A stretch of DNA of 64,000 nucleotides from assembly GCA_947034885.2 (NCBI GenBank), contig OX344754.2, forward strand, positions 1,178,001 through 1,242,000. The letters are read 5' to 3'. The stretch is from Thuidium tamariscinum. Lineage: Eukaryota; Streptophyta; Bryopsida; Hypnales; Thuidiaceae. Under the pieces are notes generated by a model that worked only from the letters and a program-made list of their open reading frames with translations, ran no database searches and had not been told where the DNA came from. Shown here piece by piece: positions 34,481 through 45,572 of the stretch. Both the position numbers and the translations under genes were made by a program. Each line of letters begins with the position of its first letter. The stretch's first letter is position 1.

Positions 34481-37400
34481 GGAATAGTTTGCCTCCTAAA
34501 GTTCAAATCCTTCATTAGGATTTATTTTTAAAGAACAAAATTAGAATCCTCTTATAGTATACACCTAAGTTAAGAGGGTATTTGATGTTAGGCTATTTAC
34601 AAAAGCTATGAAGGGCTTATTTCTAATACCCTATAGTTTTTGTAAATTCATTCACATTTTTAAATGGGGCTATTTTACATTTAAAATTTAAGTGTCCTAT
34701 TTTTTCCTACCTCCACTTTTTTTCACAAAATTCTCTTTCCTTCTACTATTTACATGAACAAGATACACCATGAAACCAACAAAAATCAATTTAATTCAAG
34801 TGCTATTGACCAAATGATAGTTTTTAACCTCTAAAAGCCAATTATTCTTTGAACAAACAATTGAAAAATTTGGTTAGGTTCCCATAAAATGAATCTTGGT
34901 TAGATGCTCATAAAATTTTGACAAAAGATGTGAATATATATGTCTTTAAGCAAAAACATAACTTTTCAAATTGAATATCTACATCAAAGTTATGCTCTCC
35001 TAAATTACTTGGTAGGTTGAGCAATTTGGGGACCTTTGGTACATCTTTTGCAAAAACACTCATTGACTTTTGAAATTTGGCACATATACAACTAATAAAG
35101 TATGGAATTCAAATGGTGTAAGAAAATTTGGTTCTCAATTCACATTCTAAGAGAAGTCAAACTTTGTCAGCTATATTGGACCAACTTAAAAAAAAACATT
35201 TTTTTTCTAACTTGAAATTCTATTATTTTGCAACCTATAAAGTCAAAGTTCTTGAAATTTTCTCCACACGTTCCAATTTTTTTTTAATTTTAGTAAATTT
35301 GAATTCCAAATGAAAAATTTCTTCATTGCACACGAAAACATGAAGAAATGATTAGTGTATTGTCTATGCATTTAACCTCCTTTTATGGTAGGTTGATTTA
35401 TAATGACCTAATATCCATATTTACTTTTGAATTTTTTCATGGAAGAACCTTACATCATATACTCATGAATGGTCACAAAAGTTTATTCTAAAAAGGCTTA
35501 GAGTTCATTTCCCTTCTTTTGTGGGACTAAAAAAAAATTCTCTCTTTAAACATTATAATCATTCAATCCACAAGGTCAAATGCATTGAATGTTTATCTAA
35601 ACATTGCCTTACTTGTTCAATACATTTTTTTGAATGGGACAATAAATGTTTTATAAATGGGACAATGCATCTAAAATTGGCTATTTGGAATTTTTGTTTT
35701 CTAAAATACTCTCCATGCTTGAGATAATAATAGGAAATTTAACACTAAATACTTCCAAAATCTCCATTGCAACTATTGCATGAACATTCTATTTAATATG
35801 GTTGTATATAACATATATGGCTCCAAATATTGAAGTTAAATGGACCATAATTTTTGTCCTCATGTTGTACAATTTTTAGTTTGTTGAATCCTCTAAAATA
35901 AACTCCCTATTCATGCTGAATGAGGCAATTTCTACTATTTATGGCCAATGTCTTACACTTATGCTTAATTTTTATTATGCACACTATTTATACCATGAAA
36001 ATGTTTCAGTGAACTACCCTTCATTGCAAATTCCTTAAGCTTCATTGTGTTCATTTTTGTCATCTACATGAAACTATCTATCTACATCTATACTCAATGT
36101 ACTATGAAAAATTTGTACAACTTCTATTTGCTAAGGCTCACTTATATTAATATATATTTTAACTACATGATATTTTCAGATAGCTTAATTTATGTATAAT
36201 AGAGTGCATAGCATTTCATAGACCCTATAGTAGTTCAACATATTATATAAAACTTTTCCCCTTTCGATTAAATAGACCCTATTTTTTTATTCATGTAGTT
36301 TTTTAAGAAGCCAAGAGTGATCTCTCCAAGTGTGATGGCCAAACTTTTATAAATGTAATACAACTACAATGATAATAATGCTTATAAAATCATTTGTAGA
36401 ATCATCACCTTTTTGAATTTGAGGCTTTTAATTAGAGAAACTTATTGATGCTATAATAAAAAAACTCAAAGTGGATACATTTTGAATATATAATTAATAT
36501 TCTACAAAAATCTCTCATAGGATTTTTGAAAGCCCTATATTATTTATAAGATTCCAAAAATGCAAGTTGCCAACAATAAATTCTATACTAGGATTAATTT
36601 CCTTTATAATTTACAAATTGAAATGTAAGGCTTATGATTGAAGGTCATATTTGTCAGTGCACTCTTTCTTTTGGGTTGTCTTGTGCTTTCAAGACTATGA
36701 GGTGAGTGTATTATGAAGAATTGGTTCCAAATTATTGTAAGCGTAATTGCCTAGGAGTTGTTTAGAGGTAGGTTTTGAAAAAAGACTAAGAACCCCAAGT
36801 TCAATGAGAATCATACATGTATCTAAAACAAATTTCCAAAGTTATTTTTTTTACTTCTCTTGCATGAAATTAATTTTATTTATTTGGTTGTTGTCTTGTG
36901 CCAATTTAGTTGCATCCTTTGAAGGTTGTATGTTAAGAAAAAAATTGTTTTTATTTGTGTCAAAAGATAACATAAATTCCTTAAATTTGAGACATGTTCA
37001 AATCTAATTTTGCATCTACAAAAATTAGATTTGAGTGTTGTAACCATGGTAGCTTTTCACTAACTAGGGAATCAATCAACCCCATCCTCCACGTCCAACT
37101 TTTGCTTGGTCTAAGGTAAAACAACCCATTGTGGTTAAATGACTCATAGTAAAATCATAGACTTAGTCAAAGTTTTAGAAATAGCTTTTTCATATTTTAT
37201 AATTTAATCAAATTCATTGATATTGAAAAAAATCTTTTCATATGATAACTTTTTCAATATTTTTTAGTAAGTAGAATAAACATTTTCTTTAAATTTTTGG
37301 CAACAATATTGCAAAGTAATTTAAACACCTAAGATTGCCATCTTTTTTGCAAAGTAGAAATCCTTAAATTTTATTTAATTATTTAATTTAATTTTTCATA

Positions 37401-38345
37401 TTTGATTGTAGGATCTTGCACTATATTAGTATAGAAATATGTAGTAGAAATTTAAAACACTTTGACCACATAGATTGTAAGATATTAAAAACACTTGATT
37501 TGAGTTAAAGATTTACTATATTGAAGATTTCAGTTGAGAGTTAGAAAAAAGAATTTCCATAAACTTTATTTGATTTTCATTCATCAAAAAACTATTAAGT
37601 AGAAGTAGGTTGAGATTGAATGAAACTCTAAGTTGTTAATAGCTCTCATATGGAATTGAAAAAAATAATTCTAGGGGTGAGATGGTTCTTGCAAACAATT
37701 TAACCTCATCAAGCAATTTAAAAAAAAATTGTGAACTTTGCATTCAAAAGATACTTGTAAGCCAAAACAACATAAAAAAATCCTTATATCTAGCTCTTTA
37801 TTTGGTAAAATTAAAGCAAAAACAATAAAAGAAAATCATAAATTGAGTGTTAAAAAAGTTATACTTAATCCTATATTTTTGTAAAAATTATAGAAAAAAA
37901 TAAAGAATAAACACTAAAAAAGTTGTATTTGATACTTAATTTGTTTAAATAAAAAAATAAAAAAAATAGGTTAAGAAAACCTATTTAAGAAATCCTAAAT
38001 ATGATTCAAATCGTATCATATTATTTCTAACATTAAGCTTCTAAACAGTTTTTATCCAAAAAATAAGTTACTTAGAAATGAAAACTGAAAAAAAGAAGAA
38101 GTAAAGTACTAAATAAAAAGTAAAATAAAATAAAATAGAAAACTGCAAAGGAAAAAGAAAAAGAATAGAAAAATAGAAAAGAGAAAGTCATAACTTACAT
38201 CAACCCCGGTCGAGGTTCCGTGCTTCTATTCTCGTTCTGTACTTCGTTGTTTTCGCTCCCCTTTCCCGAGGACGCATTCGTTGTTGCGAGTTTCATTGGT
38301 TGCGAGTGTTCAATCATACTCTCTTTCTTTCATCAATTCGCGACT

Positions 38346-39172
38346 ATGGCCTCTAAGAAGCGGACGAAGGTGGAATTCGGATCCGGATCAAAACAGACTT
38401 GGATGGCACCTCGCAAGAAGCACAGGTGTGTGCGGTTTGCCCCTAACCAGTCTGTAGGTGTTGTAGAGAAAATGAGCACGGCAGAAATTAGGGGTTTAGT
38501 GGCGAGAAACTCAACATCGAAACTGCACGCATTGGGAGCAGAGGTGAATAGCGACTTGATCGACTTTCCTGGATCACTTGTGGCGGAAGTGCAAGACGGA
38601 GAGAATCTATTGTTTGTACTACGAAGTCTAGAGACAAAAGTGGAGAGGCTGATACCGGACATGACGGAATTGAAGAAAGAGGTTGCAGTTCAGAACAAGG
38701 AGATGAAGGCTGTCAAAAAGGAGATGATCCTCATTGCAAATGAAGGGTATTCTGTATGCATTAGAGCCTTTGCCGATTTTGTAGTCAATGAGTTCTACGA
38801 AGTTGCGGGGAAGGCAAGTGTTGACACAAGAGAACGCCGTGCGTAGTTGGAAGGGAGCGGGGCCTCCGACTTTGTGAAGGCAGGCGGTTCATTGCGCCTT
38901 TTTGGTAACACTATGAAGCTTGATGCAAAATTGCTTTCTGTAGTCAAGAAGCTCCGAAGGATTTCCGTGAATTCTAGCAAAACGAAATGCCACAAATTCA
39001 AGCCTGTCCAGGTCGCATATGCCTTTCAAAGACTGGAGACTTTGAAGGCACAAGACCCAATCGTTGTCGACTTCTTCAAGGCATGTTTTTCCATGTCTGT
39101 ACAAGGCGTAATCGAACTTCACACAGCAGAAAATTTGCCAAAAAAGTTCTATACCGAGCACAGAACTATTTG
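38346..39172 (+). pseudogene. Unrecognised coiled-coil ORF broken by an in-frame TAG
   Basis: An ATG at 38346 opens a frame of 166 codons ending in TAG (38844-38846). The same frame then continues open to 39176. The first part begins MASKKRTKVEF, has a basic stretch MAPRKKHRCVRFAP (20-33) and a probable coiled coil (about 87-132, with ELKKEV and MKAVKKEM). The second part contains LRLFGNTMKLDAKLLSVVKKL and FKPVQVAYAF. Codon use resembles the real genes, not the flanking DNA. At 39172/39173 there is a strong donor, TTTG|GTAAGAG, immediately followed by KIN17 intron-like sequence. I do not recognise the family. It could be a 166-residue gene, a decayed 275-residue gene, or a captured gene piece. 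Confidence 0.5.
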
Positions 39173-39179
39173 GTAAGAG

Positions 39180-40525
39180 TTTTAGTATTAAGAATCAAAC
39201 GTAGGCATATGATTTGTAGAATTTGATTACGAAATGAGCAAGAAATTTCAAAAATGATGCATGATTTGCTGTCATGTTTGATTGTGTATGTTCGATTACT
39301 TTGAGTTCGGAATTTATTAGAAGTTCTTTCGGTATTTTCTCACCAAACATCACTTGATACTTTTGGTTCAGAATTGACAACAAAATATCATTCAAATCCT
39401 TTGGTTGAGAATTGGCATCAAAAATCTCTGTTAGAAAAATTTGAGTGTTACCATTGATTACGTTGTCTGGTTCCTGGGGCTTTTATACCCGCCGATCCAA
39501 TTCCTCGTGTACGTACAACTCTTCTATTTTAGGTCATAACCTTACTTCATGGTTCTGCAAGTTGTCTATGAATTAACCACTCGTCTCCGGCATGCAGAGA
39601 GGGAAGGCGATGCAAGCAATCCAAATAAGAAGGCGAAAACAGTCTCGAATGGAAAGGAGGGAAGTCCCAATGTCCTGGCGCAAATCATGCGAGAGTCGAA
39701 ACAAGGGAAGGAGAAAGTGAACAAAAAGGGTTATTGGCTATGTGAGGGCTTGGTGGTGAAAGTGATGAGTCGGAATTTGGCAGATTACTACAAGTAGAAA
39801 GGAGTGGTGCAAAGGGTCATCGGCAAGACGTCGGTGAGATTGAGATGTTGGACAGCAAGCACATGTTCAAAGTAGATCAGGAAGGAACTTGAAACGGTGA
39901 TTCCGCAAATAGGAGGGGTGGTCCGAATTGTGAACGGAGCGTACAGGGGTCCAATGCTCGGCTATCGTCCATTGACACCACTAAATTTGCTACCAAGGTT
40001 AGGATAGAGAATGGTGCGATCGATGGAAGAACCATCGCTGCCGAATATGAGGATATCTGTAAATGCTGTGTAATTGTTCTCAGTTCGAAGATGTGGCTCT
40101 GTGACCACACAACTACGTGTAAAATTTTCTTCAATTCTTTATTGAGTGTGCAATTCCTCAATTACCGCAGTGGTTGTGTTTGCTTATTCATACTTTATTC
40201 GCTCATTCTTGAGTCATGTCTTTTAGACTGAAATTATTTGGATGTTTGACTTGATATTTCTTGTGACTCTTTCGCATGGCACGGACACTCATGCTTAATC
40301 TGGTAGTATCTGTTGCATATCCACATTATTTTTGTTTAGTGTTACTTCAATTTTGATTCGGAGATAGGTCCTGATGTTATTTGATTATTTTTTTATTTTG
40401 TTTTAACAGTGGCTTTAAGAATCACATTAGAAAGGCTTGTGATTGCTACGTGAGTGGTTCAATCTTTGCCCTCAATCAGTGCATGATACTCAAAAATTTC
40501 AGGTACCTTGTTCATGAGGGAGCAG
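39180..40525 (+). pseudogene. Partial KIN17 duplicate with introns and 3' flank
   Basis: From AAGAATCAAACGTAGGC the sequence follows KIN17 intron 1 (from about 26893) to about 39495. It then jumps over exon 2 and continues from the end of intron 2 (GGTCATAACCTTAC) through exon 3 and the 3' flank, to about 40525. Exon 3 has CAG changed to TAG at 39795-39797 (after NLADYYK), a 2-base deletion near 39826, an inserted base near 39882, and loss of the stop-codon region. It cannot encode KIN17. Retained introns and flank show DNA-level duplication. Confidence 0.9.
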
Positions 40526-41233
40526 TGTGTGAAGCAACGTCGTTAGGTTTAGAGAGTCTCAGTCGTGCCAAGTTAACTTCTCAAATTTCAAACTTTTTCC
40601 GGGTTCCTGAAAAACCTGGTGAAAGAGTAGGAGCATTTGTGCTTCCTCAAATGCTGAAAATTCTTTTCAAAGTACTTGCTAATTTCGAAGAGTCTATGCT
40701 GAGGTTGGAAATTTTGAAGGACACCCTTGGCTTGCTAGAGGCTAACCCACTGAACAGCGAAGCACTGATTTTTTAATTCATATTTTGTTCATTGAAGTTC
40801 ATCTTATCCATTTAGTTGGTTTCCTGAAGTATGTTAATATTGATTTTTGCTATGGGTGATGTATTAAATTTGAACTCATGAAATTGACCCTCACTTTACA
40901 TTTGATTTATTCACTTTTTGAAGTTTCTTCTGTTGTGAGATTCAACAACTGGTCTTCCTGGATTGTCAACTGAGTCAACTTTTCATATTTCTTACATTTT
41001 TGCAAGAGCCGTGTTGGCAAGGATGGCTCTTGGCTGTCCTTGCAGCTTCTTTGAAACATAGCAAGAGAACTCTGGGAGATGCTGCAGAAGAATTTGTTTG
41101 GCTGTTGGGTCTAGAAGAATCTCTAATGTGGAAGCTCCTTCATTGTTTTCATGTGTACTGTATCTGCACTTCTCGTAATGGTTGGTTGCATGTAGAGAGG
41201 ACATGCAATTTCGTTCACCTGTTGGTGAAGGAG
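40513..41233 (+). pseudogene. KIN17 leader piece fused to BEACH-protein-like exons
   Basis: About 40518-40557 copies the KIN17 5' leader (GAGGGAGCAGTGTGTGAAGC, as at 26318). It is followed directly by a coding-like block to 40776 with PEKPGERVGAFVLPQM, LRLEILKDTLGLLEANP and NSEALI, then a stop. A second block (41007-41233) reads PCWQGWLLAVLAASLKHSK ... NGWLHVERTCNFVHLLVKE and ends at a perfect donor GAG|GTAAGC. The pair resembles the region before the BEACH domain in plant BEACH-domain proteins of the B type (EILKDxLxLLxxNPxNxEAL...GWxxLExTxNF), recalled from memory. The first block lacks a usable donor and no BEACH domain follows, so this is a fragment. Confidence 0.5.
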
Positions 41234-41584
41234 GTAAGCTCTCATTGGTAACTTCTGGTTTCTCTAAATAACAAGTTGCGCTCCCTTATCTCATCTCTTG
41301 GGCTTGGTTAGCACTACAACACTGATTAAATTTTGTATCAAGTGTCATTTCATTGGAATAATGTCTAAGTGGGACTTGTAGTTGATTTTATACTCATGGC
41401 TGTGCAGACTTAATCATGCTACTTTCTGCAAGAGATATACATCTTATGTTTCTGAATGGCTTTTCGTGAATGAATTGCTGTCCTTTGTTATGTATCTTTT
41501 GACGGGTTTTATCATTAGATGCATATGTTTGAGTGATTGTGGAAGTCGTTTAGGATGATGTTCTGGTTTATGTTTATGTTCTGG

Positions 41585-42081
41585 TTAAGAGTTTGCAAAG
41601 GGCTGCCAGGGGTCTGATTGACCCCCAGTGCACAAATGCATGCATTGAGCACATAAATTCAGAAACGAAAATCAAGCAAACATACATTCAAAACTTTCAT
41701 TGCTGAATTTGTGCACCAAAAGTTTACAAACGGTTGCCGGGGGTCTGATTGACCCCCCAGCGCACAAATGCATGCACTCAGCACATAAATTCAGAAACGA
41801 AAATCAAGCAAACATACATTCAAAACTTTCATTGCTGAATTTGTGCACCAAAAGTTTACAAACGGCTGCCGGGGGTCTGATTGACCCTCCAGCGCACAAA
41901 TGCATGCACTCAGCACATAAATTCAGAAACAAAAATCAAGCAAACATATATTCAAAACTTTCAATGCTGAATTTGTGCACTAAGAGTGTGCAAACGGCTG
42001 TCAGGGGTCTGATTGACCCCAACGCACAAATGCATGCACTCAACTCATAAATTCAGAAACGAAAATCAAGCAAATATACAT
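41585..42081 (+). repeat. 132-base tandem array, about 3.8 units
   Basis: Units are registered by GGGGTCTGATTGACCCC, near 41609, 41740, 41872 and 42004, spaced 131-132 bases. Each contains a GGGGGTC-TGATT-GACCCCC hairpin, ACAAATGCATGCACTCAGC and TCAGAAACGAAAATCAAGC. Because 132 is a multiple of three, a 116-codon frame stays open through it (41700-42050). That frame is a by-product of the repeat, not a gene. Confidence 0.9.
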
Positions 42082-43287
42082 TGCAAATTCCAAACAAACT
42101 GATTCATAGGAACATCGCAATAAAGATTCATCCTAATAGCAATACATGCAGAGCTTGAATCAAAACAAATACACAAACTCCAGAGTGTACAAGATATTCT
42201 TATGATGCCTAAACCCAGCTCCGTCTTCCCAGGTCCAAGTCGGTCAGAGGTATTCTGTCCGGGTACCATGCACACTGTTAACGCATACCCCGTTGTACCT
42301 ACCAGCCCATGCAACTCGCCTTGCTTCTGTTGCAACTTCAACAGGAGGCCGACTTGCAGCAGCCACTGTACCCCAAATCTAAGAGCATAGCTCCAAAATG
42401 GAATTCAAGCACTTCGTAATACGCCGGATTATTACAGGGTGCTAAAGTATAATAACAAAAGTTCAAATCGAACAACACTAAACGACAAATACCTTCACAA
42501 ACAGTTGAGCACAAAGCGGCAGCGTATACAGAATGTGAGTGCGATCAGAGACGCCTGAACAAAGAGTTGGAGGCTTCACATGGCAGGAGACTACAATACC
42601 GAGCTTGTCATGATCCATTACAAAGTAGAGACCCAGAAGATGGAGGCTTACAGCTCACACTGCGTTGCCGGATGTAGCAGAATATTCGTCCCCACAGATG
42701 GGAGCGGTAAGCCGAAATTATACCCCTAACCCCAAAAGCCAGAATTGAAAATTGTACATACGTACACAATGCACCTATCAAGCATATGAAAAATTCATCA
42801 CCGTGATTTTTGCAGATTCAAAACCATCTGTCTCAAGCATCGTATCAAATGCATTCTAAACCTGGAAATTAAATAAAAATCCAGGAACCAGTCATTCAAG
42901 CACTAATAAGGCATGCGAGACTAGCTAGATGGAAGCTTCGTTCGGAAATTCTGGAACTTAGGAATCTCGACAGTGGGCTGCCAAACTTACGGAGACTGAA
43001 ACACAAGCGAACCCCAATCTGGAAATTGGGCAAATTAATATCCTTTGGTGTACAAATTCCATTCCTTACATTGTGTATCTCCGGTCCTCCTCTATCGGCT
43101 CAAGACATTACATTACTTCATTGACTGAACTCACTCTTTGAAACTTCCAGAGATGGACATTGTGGATTTCTCCAGTGTGTGATTTCGTCAACACGATCCA
43201 GCTAGGAGCCCATCCAGCTGCTTCATAGAACGACGGACATTAAGGACTTGGACTCCTGTGAGAGATTTGGCACATCCAGGCACGTAC
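42082..43287 (-). other. Higher-complexity flank downstream of the cupin exon
   Basis: This is not typical AT-rich intergenic DNA and may be transcribed on the minus strand. I searched it for the second half of a cupin domain (a GHxSG-type strand after the SGxWYV strand) and found nothing convincing. The open frame 42066-42341 (-) has no recognised motif. Confidence 0.35.
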
Positions 43288-43684
43288 CAGGATCCGGAGA
43301 GCGTGACCCCAAATTGTACTTGAGGAGGCGGATGCAACGGCTGCGCCAACCCCACCGCCAGCTCCGGGAGCACCATCAGCTTGGGAAAACCGTCGAAGCT
43401 CGACTTCACGTACTGCGGCAGCGACGAGTAAATCGTCAAGTCGAACCCGTGCATCTTGCACTTGATGAAGTGTGTCTCGCCTTCCTGATCCGCCCACAGC
43501 TGGTAATACGCAAAATCCTCCGGCTGCGCACCGCTCAGAGTTCCAGGACTCGGAGCCAAATTGGGAGCCCCCATCGGAGCGTTGAAAGCTGCTACTCCAG
43601 TAAACACGGAACAGAGCAGAGTCCAGGCCAAGACAACGACAGTCAGAGATGGGGGCAGTTTTGGTTCTCTCGTCACCCAAAACC
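43288..43684 (-). CDS. Cupin-domain protein exon, partial
   Basis: The minus-strand frame runs through a hydrophobic signal-like segment (LTVVVLAWTLLCSVFTG) into FAYYQLWADQEGETHF ... CKMHGFDLTIYSS ... MVLPELAVGL ... PPPQVQFGVTLSGSW. This order resembles the first half of a small plant/algal RmlC-like cupin family. The proposed exon has an acceptor at GTTTAG|GGTTTTG (43685/43684) and a strong donor at CTG|GTACGTG (43288/43287). No in-frame ATG lies near the signal-like segment, and no exon carrying the second half of the barrel was found downstream. It is therefore either a gene with undetected exons or a truncated remnant. Function is unknown. Confidence 0.45.
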
Positions 43685-44134
43685 CTAAACAAGCCAATAA
43701 ACAATAACAAAAGATGTATTCACGGTACAATCGCCAAAGCCAGCAAGAAGTCTCACAAGGGAACACGAAGCAAAGTGGAAGACAATGCCATCTCCTTACA
43801 ATGCTCGCATGACCAAAGACCGTGACCAAAACATGACTGACCTTGGACAGATCTGGCTCATCAAATCGCCACCGACGACGCGCTACATCAGACTCCGAGA
43901 CCAGTATTCTCAGACAAAGCTCAGCACGAAGGGACGATCCAGTCACGCTCGGAGAAGCACAACGTGGCTACAAGGAAGTCCTTCCAATAATGTGGACAAA
44001 AATACAGTACAAACAATTTCCAAGCATAAGTGTATCTCGCAAACCTTAGCTCCAGAAGGCGACCCACACTTACCGAGACATCAAATGAACTCAAAAGAGA
44101 CGGAATAGAGCATAAGCAAAGGATTGATCCAGTC

Positions 44135-44188
44135 CACGCCAGCGCGGAGGGCAGCCTCTTCCTCCGCGGTCCACTTTTGTTCGGGAGC
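44135..44188 (-). pseudogene. Myb/SANT fragment of telomere-repeat-binding (TRB) type
   Basis: The minus strand encodes APEQKWTAEEEAALRAGV, which closely matches the first helix of the N-terminal Myb domain of plant TRB (single-Myb-histone) proteins, normally beginning MGAPKQKWT. Here the expected start codon position is GTG, not ATG. The Myb domain stops after AGV, and the frame ends in TGA 17 residues later. No H1/H5-like domain is nearby. This suggests a gene fragment, although an exon of an unrecognised gene is possible. Confidence 0.45.
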
Positions 44189-45285
44189 TGCCACAGCTGG
44201 GTGCGACAACGAAACCCTAGTGGAGAAATCGACAATTGACCATGGGGCTGGCTGAGAGTGTCGAGCGCAGAGAAGGAGCAGGAGATGCAGCAAAACGGGA
44301 AACCCTGATGAGAAGAAACGAGGGAGAGTGAAAGGTAGCGAAACATAGCGAGGGAGACACGCGCGTCCGCATCCCCAGGAAAACGTACGCCACCAACTGA
44401 AGAAGCCAGCACCTCCAAAGACAACGCATCCGTCAGTCGTCACTGCGAACTAGCTTCCAAAAGATAAACTGGTGCAACACCGACCGCTCTTTTTTCCTGC
44501 CCTCCATCGCCATTAGACACCCGATCAACGTCTCCGCCTCAGTCTCCTCTCTCCATCACGATGCCCGCCACTAACATAGGTCCATTAGTACTCACTCCAT
44601 TACCATACTCCCACTAATTTCACCCCCAAACAAAACAAAAAAAGGACCTCCAAAAGGCACGAAAGTCGAATCCCAACAAACCCTGGGGGAAAAGCATCAA
44701 TCAAACCTCCAACGCCACGTTCTCACTCAATCATCCGCAATTCCCATAAACTAAACTTAAACCCCAAAGAAACATTCAAAAATTCCACTTCGGCAACTTC
44801 TCACGTGACGAAACCGACATAAAACCCGAATTAAAAAAATGGCAATTCTGAAACCCTAACCCACAATATTCAACAAACTCCACCAAAAATTCAAACCAAG
44901 TTCCAGTAAATCCCTCCCGTAAACACCAAATCGCAACAGATTTCGGAACAACCAAATATAACCCGACGACGGGGTGCGGAATCCTCGGACGGGTGAAGAC
45001 GAATTTTCATCCCGGGCTTCGGATAAGCGTGATGAAGCTTTCAAAACCCTAGAAAGAGACGCCACTAAAGCTGACTCCAGCACTGTAGTGTACCGTACAG
45101 TGATCCTCGGGCTGGAAATACGTCAACAAGGGAGAGCTGATCGAATTGAAGGCATCAGTCAGACCTCGGAAAGACTGGAAATGCATAAACAATGGCGTGA
45201 GGGAGGCGTCTTCTTCGGCCAAGCTCCGTCTCACATCACCAATTCATTGACAACTTGAATCTCGTGGAAACAACTTGGTGATGGA
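44189..45285. other. Promoter-like flank with telobox motifs
   Basis: No gene is supported. AAACCCTA-type motifs occur near 44210, 44851 and 45043, as in plant promoter and leader regions, but no gene can be attached to them confidently. Confidence 0.35.
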
Positions 45286-45572
45286 ATCAAGCCATGCAAG
45301 GCAGGCCGGTCCTACAGACTCGAAAGCCTCCAAAGGGAAAGGGAAAGGGAAAACATCCGCCCTTGTTGGCCTCCTTGAGTCTTGTTCCTCCTTGCAGGCC
45401 ACCTTGTGGCTGGTCGGTTTGTATTTTAACACTTGGCAATGAAATTCCATTCCATTTGTTAAAAAAAAAAAAAAAAAATGAAAACATTCAAAACCAGCCA
45501 TTTGTGGCAAGCGGTCTTGTATTTTACCCCTTGAAATGAATTTACTTCATTTGTTTAAAAAAAAAAAAAAAA
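45286..45572 (+). mobile_element. Two LINE/SINE-like 3' ends with poly(A) tails
   Basis: One tail reads CAATGAAATTCCATTCCATT-TGTT followed by 18 A (45461-45478). A second, related tail, GAAATGAATTTACTTCATTTG-TTT, is followed by 16 A (45557-45572). Both are preceded by a similar TTGTGGC...CGGT-TTGTATTTTA block, and CATTCAAAA follows both tails. This fits 3'-truncated non-LTR retroposons inserted in tandem, or a tandem duplication including the tail. No reverse transcriptase sequence is present. Confidence 0.5.

Larger units (their letters stand above)
28961..38200. other. Long AT-rich gene-free stretch
   Basis: About 9 kb without a supported gene. It contains a CACTA-type end near 30698, a 99-base tandem array (31870-32195) and a CAATTG-rich tract (about 33200-34480), each listed separately. 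Short frames (for example 30375-30713, Phe/His/Leu-rich) are low-complexity T-rich DNA. Confidence 0.5.

Noticed and set aside
41700-42050. 116-codon frame with repeated SLLNLCTKSLQTAAGG-type units
   Set aside because: Arises because the 132-base tandem unit is a multiple of three. No independent support for translation.
42066-42341. 91-codon minus-strand frame as a missing cupin exon
   Set aside because: Translation lacks the expected cupin second-half strands and metal-site residues.
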